Shown piece after piece: positions 1 to 7,934 of a stretch of 51,304 nucleotides of DNA; within the stretch, counting starts at the first letter, position 1, and every line of letters starts with the position of its first letter. The position numbers and the translations under genes were made by a program. The notes beneath the pieces were generated by a model, which searched no databases, was not told the origin of the DNA, and worked only from the letters and a program-made list of their open reading frames with translations. This DNA comes from Anaerovibrio sp. Lineage in GTDB: Bacteria; Bacillota; Negativicutes; Selenomonadales; Selenomonadaceae. Where the stretch lies: positions 1-51,304 of the forward strand of contig NZ_JAILFV010000037.1 in NCBI RefSeq assembly GCF_024697385.1, given 5' to 3'.

Positions 1-81
1 AAAGGTCAATACGCTATCCTTGCTGGTATCAGTTACCTCCAGCCCCAGCAAAGGCTTTAAATCGTTAATATCCAGTGTCAC
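1..81 (-). CDS. Phage head-tail connector-like protein, N-terminal fragment
   Basis: A minus-strand reading frame starts at a GTG (79-81) preceded by a strong GGGAGGTGG ribosome site and runs off the left edge of the window, so only about 27 residues are visible. They begin VTLDINDLKPLLGLEV. The short helix with L-K-x-L-L-G followed by a TD-x-x-KD segment resembles the start of phage gp6-type head-tail connector proteins (DNA-packaging family). This is a family resemblance from a few residues only. The neighbouring phage head-type protein on the same strand supports it. The rest of the gene, and presumably of a prophage or prophage remnant, lies to the left. Confidence 0.45.
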   Translation of the reverse strand, partial: MTLDINDLKPLLGLEVTDTSKDSVLTF

Positions 82-110
82 CTTTTACCACCTCCCGAAT
101 TTCTGCAATA

Positions 111-138
111 TAAAACCGCCTGATTTCTCAGACGGTTT
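111..138 (-). terminator. Hairpin terminator after the small phage-region gene
   Basis: An 11-bp stem AAACCGCCTGA (113-123) pairs with TCAGACGGTTT (128-138) around a TTTC loop, with one G-U pair. It is followed on the minus strand by a modest TTTTATATT tract. It lies 20 nt downstream of the stop at 159 and before the next gene start at 81, so it probably ends the transcript of the 159-2307 pair. Confidence 0.6.
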
Positions 139-158
139 ATTATGGCGTTACGATAATA

Positions 159-407
159 TTATGCAAAGTATGGTTCTATATCAAATTCTGAATCAATATA
201 GAGAGCACCAATGTAATAATCATTACTTACCATTAATTCTTTACCAGTATGATAATACAATCTCGATAAACTGCCATCAACATCTTCCAGTTCTTTGCCT
301 TTCATAAGACTCGGAATATGTTTTTCAAGTGCAGCACACTGTCTAGCATAAAGTTCTTTATCTGGTACATTACAAATGGTGTAATGAAATTTATATTCTC
401 TAGCCAT
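159..407 (-). CDS. Small protein coupled to phage head/metalloprotease gene (possible immunity or accessory protein)
   Basis: An 82-residue protein beginning MAREYKFHYTICN. I chose the ATG at 407 because it overlaps the stop of the upstream gene by 8 bp (ATGGCTAG), which suggests translational coupling. The protein is acidic, lacks a signal peptide or membrane segment, and ends in an acidic, aromatic tail (DSEFDIEPYF). I do not recognise the family. Its size, position directly after a protein with a predicted zinc-protease domain, and overlap with it are what one expects of an immunity or inhibitor protein. An ordinary phage structural accessory protein is equally possible. A hairpin terminator follows it. 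Confidence 0.55.
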   Translation of the reverse strand: MAREYKFHYTICNVPDKELYARQCAALEKHIPSLMKGKELEDVDGSLSRLYYHTGKELMVSNDYYIGALYIDSEFDIEPYFA

Positions 408-2307
408 TATGATCACCCAACCCATACTTAGCGTTTACAGTGGCATTAGTTTTCATCGCCGTATTGTAAATATCCTCAATTGCTTGCTCACGAGTCATTT
501 TCTTATCACGCATTTTATCTTTTAATAACTGTTCAAAAGACTTATTCGGATGCTTTATATCCAAATCTTTACGTGCCTCTTGATCCGCCATTAAATCTCT
601 AGCTTGTGTGCGATAATTATTCCTCAACGAACATGCTTGACGTGCTTGTTCTTCCGTGGATTTAGTCTTATCAACCTTTTCATAAATCCGCTCATCGTGA
701 TAAACATACCACTCACGAACTGTTTTGTTATCTAGCTTACCAATATATTCCTTCAGCTCATCGAAATTCTTTTTCTTGATTATATCAGCTTCTAAACCAT
801 CTTTCCATGCTTTTCCGGAAGAATTTTTAGGAATTTTAGCCCCTGTTTTTTCAAAGGCTTCCCTCATCATTTTATCCAATGAATCAGGGAGCTTCTTGCC
901 CTTCATGAACGCATTGAAAGATTCAGCAAAACACTCCAGAGGGTTTTCTGTAGCATAGCCACTGACCTTTGCGGCCTCAACCTTACCAGCCAAGGAGTTA
1001 TTCCAAAAGTATTCATTGTTGATCTTTACAGATTTCATGCTTTTACTACCAAACAGATGGAACCCTTTTTCCCAATAGCTTAGAGTATCATGCAAGTAAT
1101 GTCCGTACTCGTGAATAAGGGTATCATCTATAGTTTCTGCAACAGCATATCTATTCTGTGTTAATTCAGCTTTCGCATAATTGATAGAACTCTGAGCCAT
1201 AGCCTTACGGCCTTTATCCTCGGCATTCTTGTAATTCTCCTCTGCACCTTTAAGCTGATTTTCATATACTTCCTTCAGACTGGCCTTTCGGTCCTTATAC
1301 TGCTGCTCAACAAATTTCCTGTGCTGAACATACTCAGCAGGATTAGCAAAGGTTTCATTCAGATATATTTTCTTCTTGTTCCAGTCATAAGTCGCATGTG
1401 CTTTACTGCCCAACATTTTGAAGAATCCTGGACGATATTCAACACCTGGCAGCATAGGCAAATTGTAATCTTTAACCAGCATCTTGGCCACATTATAAAC
1501 AGTGTCCATTGCTTCTATGTCCATTTCAGGACTAAGTTTAATACCACTGGCAAGGTTCTCTCCAAGTATCTTACTCTCAATTTGCGCTTGGTAAACACTG
1601 CGAGCCGCTTTTATAGCCGCCTCAGTTTCCTGCATGGCTTTGAGTGCCTTATCCCTTAATTCAGATGCCTTAAGCGCAGCTTTATGAGACTCCTCAGTAG
1701 CATTAATAATAAACTCCAAATCAAGCTCGCTTGCCTTCTCCTGTGCCTTTTCATATTCAGCCAGTCGTTCAGCATGAAGCTTTTGTACGGCATCATAGTC
1801 GGATTTGAAGAAACGTTGCTCCAGTGTATGCCCATTAAGCTTATCTATCACTGAATCAACAGATGGTACCTTACTTTCCACAGGTTCATCTGATATCGGA
1901 TTTGAATCAGTTCTCTCGGTTTGTTTACCGGAAATAGGAGCCTCATACTTCTTCTCCCATTCCCGATAAGTCATATCCTCTGAGACAAGGATAGTTTTCC
2001 CTGTTTCCGGGTTCCTGGCAGCTCGTTTTCCCAGCATTTCCATATCATCAAAGTATGGTGCGATGCAGGAACGGCACCAGCAATGCATAGGCGGGGCATT
2101 TGTCCCCGGCTTATAACGCCATTGTTCAAATTTTTCTTTTAAAAAGAAAAATCTTCCAATTAGCGTTTCAACGAGGTGGGAGATATGCTCACCACCTGTT
2201 AAAGCTTGTCTCCCCCCACCTATAGAGGGAGGGGACATCTTACACCGAGTTATAAAAGGAGAATAAAAATGGAATATGTTAGCCTGAAAAAAATACATTA
2301 TACACAA
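400..2307 (-). CDS. 5'-truncated phage head-morphogenesis-type protein with zincin metalloprotease domain
   Basis: The frame is open for 635 codons, but codons 1 to about 66 lie in DNA shared with, or upstream of, the flanking repeat (2111-2255). Genuine phage-like sequence starts around P67 with PPMHCWCRSC and PYFDDME, then MTYREWEKKYE. This is the usual C-terminal end of SPP1 gp7/Mu F-type minor head proteins, so the head-protein body is missing. There follow a charged coiled-coil-rich linker, a zincin motif HEYGHYLHD (residues 399-407) with a possible third ligand in NPLECFAESF (455-464), and a C-terminal region with RNNYRTQARDLM and a final TNATVNAKYGL typical of long phage head proteins. 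I infer a head protein carrying an effector-like protease. No convincing ribosome site precedes a start, so it may be a pseudogene. Confidence 0.65.
   Translation of the reverse strand: MCIMYFFQANIFHFYSPFITRCKMSPPSIGGGRQALTGGEHISHLVETLIGRFFFLKEKFEQWRYKPGTNAPPMHCWCRSCIAPYFDDMEMLGKRAARNPETGKTILVSEDMTYREWEKKYEAPISGKQTERTDSNPISDEPVESKVPSVDSVIDKLNGHTLEQRFFKSDYDAVQKLHAERLAEYEKAQEKASELDLEFIINATEESHKAALKASELRDKALKAMQETEAAIKAARSVYQAQIESKILGENLASGIKLSPEMDIEAMDTVYNVAKMLVKDYNLPMLPGVEYRPGFFKMLGSKAHATYDWNKKKIYLNETFANPAEYVQHRKFVEQQYKDRKASLKEVYENQLKGAEENYKNAEDKGRKAMAQSSINYAKAELTQNRYAVAETIDDTLIHEYGHYLHDTLSYWEKGFHLFGSKSMKSVKINNEYFWNNSLAGKVEAAKVSGYATENPLECFAESFNAFMKGKKLPDSLDKMMREAFEKTGAKIPKNSSGKAWKDGLEADIIKKKNFDELKEYIGKLDNKTVREWYVYHDERIYEKVDKTKSTEEQARQACSLRNNYRTQARDLMADQEARKDLDIKHPNKSFEQLLKDKMRDKKMTREQAIEDIYNTAMKTNATVNAKYGLGDHNG
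2111..2255. repeat. Direct repeat copy 1 (145 bp) flanking fic
   Basis: This segment is nearly identical to 3562-3703, in the same orientation; the only differences seen are a 2-bp indel in the C-run near 2213 and one base in the GAGGGAGGGG stretch. It starts TTATAACGCC and ends CGAGTTATAA, so the ends form a 7-bp terminal inverted repeat TTATAAC/GTTATAA. Internal structure includes AACGC..GCGTT, a TTTTTCTT/AAGAAAAA stem, an AGGTGGGAG/CTC-CCACCT stem and TGTC-CCC/GGGGACA. It reads like a MITE-type or other structured mobile repeat. It abuts the truncated phage gene on one side and the fic ribosome site on the other. Confidence 0.8.
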
Positions 2308-3483
2308 CCGGATAAAGAAGATATTACATATCTACAGCGTTTTAATTCCGAATTTTCACGGCATTTTGGTATCGACATAAAACAATATAATCATAAAAAA
2401 GCATATCCAGCTTTTATGTGTTACACGGAAGTTATGATGCTTCTACAAGAAAAAATCAATCAGAAATATGAAAAGTTCTTGTATATAATAAATTCCGTTC
2501 CGCCTGTAGTACTTCAGCAATTTTCGTTAATGTGTATCGTAGATGAAGTTCAATCTACTAATGACATAGAGGGTGTAAAAAGCACCCGTAGAGAAATTGC
2601 CAAAATTCTGAATGAAGCTTCTTCCACAAGCAGCCGCATGGGTAGTGTTGTTCATAAATATCAAAATTTACTTACTAAGGATGATATTCCGTTTAGTACA
2701 TGCCAAGATATACGAAACTTCTATGATAGTTTTGCGCATGATGAAGTTGTAAAAGAAGTTCCAACCAATAGACTTGACGGTAATATTTTCCGCAGAGATT
2801 CGGTTGATGTTACATCAGCTACCGGAAAGGCCATCCATCGTGGGCTTTATCCTGAGTCAAAAATTATAGACACTATGGCACAAGCTCTATCCATATTACA
2901 TAATGAAGATATACCAGCTCTAGTTCGTATTTCTATATATCATTATCTTTTTGCTTATATACATCCATTCTATGACGGCAATGGACGGACAGATAGGTTT
3001 ATAACAGCATATTACCTAGCCAAGCATTTTCATCCGTTGATAGCCCTTCGATTATCAGTCACAATAAAACGCTACCGGAAAAAATACTATTCTTTATTTG
3101 AAGAAGCTGATAGTGAATTAAATCGTGCAGATCTAACCCCCTTTATTGAGGGATTTATGGCTATGTTCTTAGCTTCATTTGAAGATACCATCAGATTATT
3201 GACAAGAAAACGGGAGCAATTGAAGCGTTATGAAAAGAAACTAAACGATATCTATTACGGAGACGAGCTAACAGAAAATATATATTATATTCTGTTGCAA
3301 GCCGCGCTCTTTTATGGACAGGGTGTTACCATACAAGGTTTGATGTCAGTTACCGAAAAATCACGAGTAACCATCCAAAAAAGAATTGACGCCATTCCTG
3401 ACCACCATTTAATAAAAACAAAGATTCAAAACAAATATTATTATAAGTTAAATCTAATAATTCTCAAGACAGAAGAAGCATAA
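2269..3483 (+). CDS. Fic domain protein (class II, N-terminal inhibitory motif, C-terminal winged helix)
   Basis: A 404-residue Fic/DOC protein. The start ATG at 2269 follows AAAAGGAGAATAAAA; earlier in-frame codons lie inside the repeat. The catalytic loop HPFYDGNGRTDR begins at H232, matching the AMPylation consensus HPFx(D/E)GNGR. An inhibitory helix motif STNDIEG (residues 96-102, T-x-x-x-E-G) lies N-terminal, defining a self-inhibited class II Fic enzyme. A helix-turn-helix-like region sits near residues 345-400. Such proteins usually transfer AMP from ATP to a hydroxyl of a target protein; the target cannot be predicted. The gene is visibly more AT-rich than its neighbours and is bracketed by direct repeats, which suggests acquisition by transfer. 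Confidence 0.9.
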   Translation: MEYVSLKKIHYTQPDKEDITYLQRFNSEFSRHFGIDIKQYNHKKAYPAFMCYTEVMMLLQEKINQKYEKFLYIINSVPPVVLQQFSLMCIVDEVQSTNDIEGVKSTRREIAKILNEASSTSSRMGSVVHKYQNLLTKDDIPFSTCQDIRNFYDSFAHDEVVKEVPTNRLDGNIFRRDSVDVTSATGKAIHRGLYPESKIIDTMAQALSILHNEDIPALVRISIYHYLFAYIHPFYDGNGRTDRFITAYYLAKHFHPLIALRLSVTIKRYRKKYYSLFEEADSELNRADLTPFIEGFMAMFLASFEDTIRLLTRKREQLKRYEKKLNDIYYGDELTENIYYILLQAALFYGQGVTIQGLMSVTEKSRVTIQKRIDAIPDHHLIKTKIQNKYYYKLNLIILKTEEA

Positions 3484-3554
3484 AAAAACCGCCCCCTGCG
3501 CCAACAGGAGACGGCCCGGAGCAATCAGTCCACAGGGGCCCAATCACACTACCC
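3482..3554 (-). ncRNA. Possible small RNA convergent on the fic 3' end
   Basis: On the minus strand a TATAAT box (3561-3566), located at the edge of repeat copy 2, is followed by about 70 nt ending in a textbook terminator. The 10-bp stem CCGTCTCCTG/CAGGGGGCGG (3489-3514, two U-G pairs) is followed by seven T residues (3482-3488), which overlap the fic stop codon. A second potential stem, GGCCC/GGGCC, lies at 3513-3540. No clear -35 box was found. The layout resembles short antisense RNAs of type I toxin-antitoxin loci, but no toxin peptide was identified here, so function is open. Confidence 0.4.
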
Positions 3555-3561
3555 AGTATGA

Positions 3562-3703
3562 TTATAACGCCATTGTTCAAATTTTTCTTTTAAAAAGAAA
3601 AATCTTCCAATTAGCGTTTCAACGAGGTGGGAGATATGCTCACCACCTGTTAAAGCTTGTCCCCCCACCTATAGAGGAAGGGGACATCTTACACCGAGTT
3701 ATA
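3562..3703. repeat. Direct repeat copy 2 (142 bp) flanking fic
   Basis: Second copy of the 2111-2255 repeat, same orientation, beginning TTATAACGCC and ending GAGTTATA. Here the TGTCCCC/GGGGACA stem is perfect. The 1.3-kb interval between the copies holds only fic and the possible small RNA, so recombination between the copies could excise the cassette and leave a single repeat. Confidence 0.8.
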
Positions 3704-3753
3704 GTTTATCTTAATAAGCGTATCAATTTTATCCGTGAATGCCGGATAAACCA

Positions 3754-3918
3754 TTAATCATCCATCTTGACAAACACATCCTTGCCCAGACCACATATAG
3801 GACATACCCAGTCTTCAGGCAAATCTTCAAAAGGAGTACCAGGAGCTATCCCGCTGTCCGGATCACCCTCCTCAGGATTATAAACATAACCACATGGCTC
3901 ACACTGATATTTGCTCAT
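3754..3918 (-). CDS. Rubredoxin
   Basis: A 54-residue protein, [18 protein letters not shown] at the start, with the two iron-binding pairs C6-x-x-C9 and C39-x-x-C42 (CPICG) plus the conserved DLPEDWVCP segment. This is a standard-length rubredoxin with one Fe(Cys)4 centre, a small cytosolic electron carrier in anaerobes, often serving oxygen- or peroxide-reducing enzymes. The ATG at 3918 follows GGGAGGG at good spacing. It lies 101 bp downstream of polC on the same strand with no terminator seen between them. An 8-bp stem (TTTATCCG/CGGATAAA, 3728-3750) follows the stop and may end the transcript. Confidence 0.95.
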   Translation of the reverse strand: MSKYQCEPCGYVYNPEEGDPDSGIAPGTPFEDLPEDWVCPICGLGKDVFVKMDD

Positions 3919-4019
3919 TACTAACCCTCCCTTCTCACATTTTTGCTGTTAAACCAGCATTCTATACACTATTAGTTTTCTACATAATAGACAAATTTCC
4001 TGTCTGCGTAATAAACAAT

Positions 4020-7000
4020 TTAAAACAGGCTGAGCTGATCACTTTCATCCATACCGTCCAAACAGCCATGAACCCGTAGGGCCTCTATGCTTGTTTTTGT
4101 TATTCCCGTTCTCTTTTTAAGGTTTTCAATGGAGGTAAAGGCCCCGACCTCACGCTTTTCCACTATTGACTTAGCATCTACGCCACCAAGCCCGTTAAGT
4201 GTGGTAAATGGTGGTAACAGGGCATTTTCCTCGGTGACCATCTGAAACCGGTCAGCCCCTGATTTATACAAATCCACCTTTTTTACCTTGAAGCCCCGTA
4301 TATACATTTCCCAGGCCAGCTGGAGAACTATGTAAAGCTCCTCCTCCTTATTATCCATCTTATCCTTGGCTTCCAGCTCCTCCATTTTCTTCCTTACGGC
4401 TTCCTGTCCCGCTGCAATTATATCAGAATCAAAGGCAGCCGCACGAATGGAGAAATAAGCTGCATAATAAGCCAAAGGATAATGAACCTTACAAAAAGCA
4501 ATACGATAGGCCATCATAACATAGGCCGTAGCATGTGCCCTAGGGAACATATACTTGATTTTCTGGCAGGATTCTATATACCATTCAGGGATACCGGTTT
4601 TTCTCAATGATTCTACCACATCAGGAGCTATTCCCTTGCCCTTGCGGACCTTTTCCATGGTTTTAAAAGCCAGAAGAGGTTCAACACCATTGTGCATCAG
4701 ATACATCATGATATCATCACGGGCAGCAATGGCATTTTGCAGGGTACAGGTCCCGGCCTTAATAAGGTCCTGGGCATTACCCAACCATACATCTGTACCA
4801 TGGGAAAAACCTGATATGCGAACCAAGTCCGAAAAACAGCTTGGGTTGGTATCGGCAATCATCTGTCTGGTAAAGTTGGTCCTAAACTCAGGTATTCCAA
4901 AGGTACCGGAATTAGCCCCTAGCTCCTCCTCTGTCACCCCAAGAGCATTGGTGCAATTAAACAGGCTGAGCGTTGCCGGATCATCAAAAGGTATTGTCTT
5001 TGGATCACGGTGAGTAAGATCCTCCAGCATCTTTATCACTGTAGGATCATCATGGCCCAGAATATCCAGTTTTACAAGACGGCTGGATATGGAATGATAA
5101 TCAAAATGGGTGGTGATGGTAGCTGATGTCTTGTCATCTGCCGGATGCTGCAATGGAGTAAAGAAATGAACATCCATATCCCTCGGTACAACCATGATAC
5201 CTGCCGGATGCTGTCCTGTGGTACGCTTTACACCATTACAGCCAATAGCAACCTTGTTTATATAGGCCTCCCTTTTGGTCTGCCCCTTTTCCTCATAATA
5301 CTTTTTGACAAAACCATAGGCTGTCTTATCGGCCACAGTACCAATGGATCCCGCACGAAATACATTATCCTTGCCAAACAGCTCCTCGGTATACTTATGG
5401 GCAACAGGCTGATATTCACCAGAGAAGTTCAAATCAATATCAGGTACCTTGTCTCCATCAAAGCCCAGGAACACCGCAAATGGTATTTCATGTCCGTCCT
5501 TGATCATATTGGTGCCACAGATAGGGCAGTCCTTGTCCGGAAGGTCATACCCACAGCCATAGGAACCATCAGTAATAAATTCGCTGTGCTTGCAATGTGG
5601 GCAGCGCCAATGAGGTGGCAACGGATTAACCTCGGTAATATCCGTCATGGTAGCCACAAAGGATGAGCCTACAGAACCTCGGGAACCTACAAGATAGCCA
5701 TCAAGATTGGACTTGCGCACCAGTTTATGGGCTATGAGATACAACACGGAGAAGCCATGGGCAATAATAGGCTTTAATTCCTGATCTATTCTGTCCTGAA
5801 CTATCTTTGGCAGCACCTCACCATAAAGACTCTTGGCCTTATCATAGGTCATCCTTGAGATTTCCTCATCTGCACCTGGAATCATCGGTGAATACAGCTC
5901 ATCAGGAATTGGCTTAAATCTCTCACACATTTCTGCTATTTTGCGGGGATTGGTAACAACAGCCTCATAGGCCGCCTCTTCTCCCAAATACTTAAATTCT
6001 GCCAGCATTTCCTCCGTTGTCCGCAAGAAAAGCGGTGGCTGAAGATCAGCATCAGAAAAGCCCTTTCCCTTCATGAGAATCGCACGGTAAATCTGATCCT
6101 CAGGATTGAGAAAATGCACATCGCAGGTAGCAATCAGCGGCTTATGAAGCTCCCTGGCCAGTTCTGCCACCTTTAAGTTAATTTTTATCAAATCGTTGTC
6201 ATCCCGGATATCAGGAAAATCATCACTGCGTACCAGGAATTCATTATTGCCTATTGGCTGAATCTCAAGATAATCATAGAAATCAGCTATCTTCAGAAGC
6301 TCCTCATGACTTTGCCCGGCAACGATAGCACGGACCAGCTCACCAGCCTCACAGGCTGAACCGATAATAAGTCCCTCCCGATACTCCTGGATAAGCTGCC
6401 GTGGCAGCCTTGGAGTCCTGTGGAAAAATCTGAGATGGGACATGGTGATAAGCTTATAAAGATTGCGCAGCCCATTGGGATTTTTCGCCAGAATTATAAT
6501 GTGATTTGCCCTTTTCTGCTCATAATCCTCCCCCACCAGATATCCTTCCACACCATAAATAATCTTGATATCAAGCTTGTTACGATGGACAGTCTCCATG
6601 GCTTCAGGAAAGGCCTGTACCACACCATGGTCGGTAATGGCAATGGCTGGCCAACCCCATTTTTCCGCAGTTAGTATGAGGGATTCTGCCGAAGCTACAG
6701 CATCCATATTGCTCATGGTAGTATGACAGTGAAGCTCCACTCTCTTTTCCTCAGCTGTATCCTTGCGTTTTTCCTCATCTATCAGCAGGACACTGTCTGC
6801 AAAGAAAACATAATCATTATCATACTTGTCATAGCGCACTGATCCGCTCACCTTGATAGTGCGTCCTTTTTTGGCAGCACTTTTAAGGCGGTCCAGGACC
6901 TTATCAAAATCCTCAACTGCTTTGAAGAAGGCTTTACAGTTAATTCCCTCGGAATTGTCAGCTATAGCAAAAAAAAGCAGGTTGGTAGACTGAAAATTTT

Positions 7001-7808
7001 TACCGTCAACACCAGCAATGGTTCCCTGTATGATTACGCTTTTCATTTCACCGGCAATCTCGGAGATAGGCGTTATTTCCCCAAAAATACTTTCCCCGTA
7101 TACCTGTGGCGAATCATCAGCGCCAATATGCACAGTCTTGCGCCGTTTACTAAAGCCTTTATTCCCCTTCTTGTCGGCATGCTCATGATCAGAGCCACCC
7201 CCCTGGGTTGTTTTCACATTGGAATTTAACGCCGCTGCAAGGGCAGCCTTGTATTCTTCAGTTTCATAAAAATCCTCTTCATCAGGTACTTCGATCTCTT
7301 CGAATATAGCCTGACATCTAAGATTGATAGGATAGCCTATTATCTTGATTGCAGCGTCCTTAAGCATCTGAAAGATATTATGCTCCTCCAGAAGATACTT
7401 GCCGAATTCACCATGCACCTGCAATAATATACTGTCCTTGTTATATATGCGTTTTGAATGAAGCAGCACAATACGAATGCCCTGATTCCCCCTGGACACA
7501 TTTGCCACCAGTTTTTCCCAGTTCTGTTCCACTATTTTGCTCAGCTTCATAACAGACTGGTATATAAGTACCCTGGCCACCTTATTTTTCTCTGCTACAA
7601 AGTCTGCTACCCGATCCAACAGGGACTCGGATACCTCCGGCATTGACCATACCAGTATTTCCCATGTGTTGCTGCTGAGGGAAATTTCTACATGACGAAT
7701 AAAGCTCCCACTAAGCAGCTTTTCCTCTTCGCTATTTAAATTCATTCCCTGGGCCAGATCTGATAAAAGCCTGCTACTCTTGGGAACAATACAATATTTA
7801 CCACTCAT
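4020..7808 (-). CDS. polC: DNA polymerase III alpha subunit PolC-type, apparently lacking the exonuclease insert
   Basis: Replicative DNA polymerase of low-GC Gram-positive type, about 1262 residues from the ATG at 7808 (GGAG 11 nt upstream). Visible in order: N-terminal domain; OB fold; PHP domain starting VELHCHTTMSNMD; palm with VGSRGSVGSSF and the catalytic PDIDLNFSGEYQ; a PolC-type zinc site (CPHC and CPIC); and the SGFSHGTDVW and GCLDGM tail regions. In typical PolC a DEDD 3'-5' exonuclease of about 170-190 residues interrupts the PHP domain. Here the PHP runs straight from IIYGVEGYLVGEDYEQKRAN into HIIILAKNPNGLRNLYKL, so that domain is missing. The length (about 175 shorter than Bacillus PolC) agrees. 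Proofreading must come from elsewhere. Confidence 0.93.
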   Translation of the reverse strand: MSGKYCIVPKSSRLLSDLAQGMNLNSEEEKLLSGSFIRHVEISLSSNTWEILVWSMPEVSESLLDRVADFVAEKNKVARVLIYQSVMKLSKIVEQNWEKLVANVSRGNQGIRIVLLHSKRIYNKDSILLQVHGEFGKYLLEEHNIFQMLKDAAIKIIGYPINLRCQAIFEEIEVPDEEDFYETEEYKAALAAALNSNVKTTQGGGSDHEHADKKGNKGFSKRRKTVHIGADDSPQVYGESIFGEITPISEIAGEMKSVIIQGTIAGVDGKNFQSTNLLFFAIADNSEGINCKAFFKAVEDFDKVLDRLKSAAKKGRTIKVSGSVRYDKYDNDYVFFADSVLLIDEEKRKDTAEEKRVELHCHTTMSNMDAVASAESLILTAEKWGWPAIAITDHGVVQAFPEAMETVHRNKLDIKIIYGVEGYLVGEDYEQKRANHIIILAKNPNGLRNLYKLITMSHLRFFHRTPRLPRQLIQEYREGLIIGSACEAGELVRAIVAGQSHEELLKIADFYDYLEIQPIGNNEFLVRSDDFPDIRDDNDLIKINLKVAELARELHKPLIATCDVHFLNPEDQIYRAILMKGKGFSDADLQPPLFLRTTEEMLAEFKYLGEEAAYEAVVTNPRKIAEMCERFKPIPDELYSPMIPGADEEISRMTYDKAKSLYGEVLPKIVQDRIDQELKPIIAHGFSVLYLIAHKLVRKSNLDGYLVGSRGSVGSSFVATMTDITEVNPLPPHWRCPHCKHSEFITDGSYGCGYDLPDKDCPICGTNMIKDGHEIPFAVFLGFDGDKVPDIDLNFSGEYQPVAHKYTEELFGKDNVFRAGSIGTVADKTAYGFVKKYYEEKGQTKREAYINKVAIGCNGVKRTTGQHPAGIMVVPRDMDVHFFTPLQHPADDKTSATITTHFDYHSISSRLVKLDILGHDDPTVIKMLEDLTHRDPKTIPFDDPATLSLFNCTNALGVTEEELGANSGTFGIPEFRTNFTRQMIADTNPSCFSDLVRISGFSHGTDVWLGNAQDLIKAGTCTLQNAIAARDDIMMYLMHNGVEPLLAFKTMEKVRKGKGIAPDVVESLRKTGIPEWYIESCQKIKYMFPRAHATAYVMMAYRIAFCKVHYPLAYYAAYFSIRAAAFDSDIIAAGQEAVRKKMEELEAKDKMDNKEEELYIVLQLAWEMYIRGFKVKKVDLYKSGADRFQMVTEENALLPPFTTLNGLGGVDAKSIVEKREVGAFTSIENLKKRTGITKTSIEALRVHGCLDGMDESDQLSLF

Positions 7809-7842
7809 ATCCAAAACAACTCCAAAAATATCACTCGTTATT

Positions 7843-7870
7843 ATTATACAAAAAAAAGAATCCGTCGCAA
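7843..7870 (-). promoter_or_regulatory. Candidate polC promoter
   Basis: On the minus strand TTGCGA (7865-7870), a 16-nt spacer and a consensus TATAAT (7843-7848) lie just upstream of polC. The -35 half sits inside the terminator stem of the preceding lactate operon, so end of one transcript and start of the next share DNA. Confidence 0.5.
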
Positions 7871-7889
7871 AATTTCTTTTGCAACGGAT
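7850..7889 (-). terminator. Terminator of the lactate oxidation operon
   Basis: A 13-bp stem ATCCGTTGCAAAA/TTTTGCGACGGAT with one mismatch and a GAAA loop (7860-7889) is followed on the minus strand by TTCTTTTTTTT. It lies 46 nt past the stop of the FAD lactate dehydrogenase gene. Confidence 0.9.
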
Positions 7890-7934
7890 CCAAAAAGAAA
7901 GGGGAACTATCAAATTGACAGCTATAAAATACAA

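Noticed and set aside
20-307. Plus-strand open frame over the phage fragment and small gene
   Set aside because: It is a shadow of the opposite strand, crosses a terminator hairpin, and shows no protein family.
2118-2210. Repeat-encoded peptide HLVETLIGRFF resembling the tail of IS5-type transposases
   Set aside because: Similarity is limited to a few common residues; no catalytic DDE region is present.
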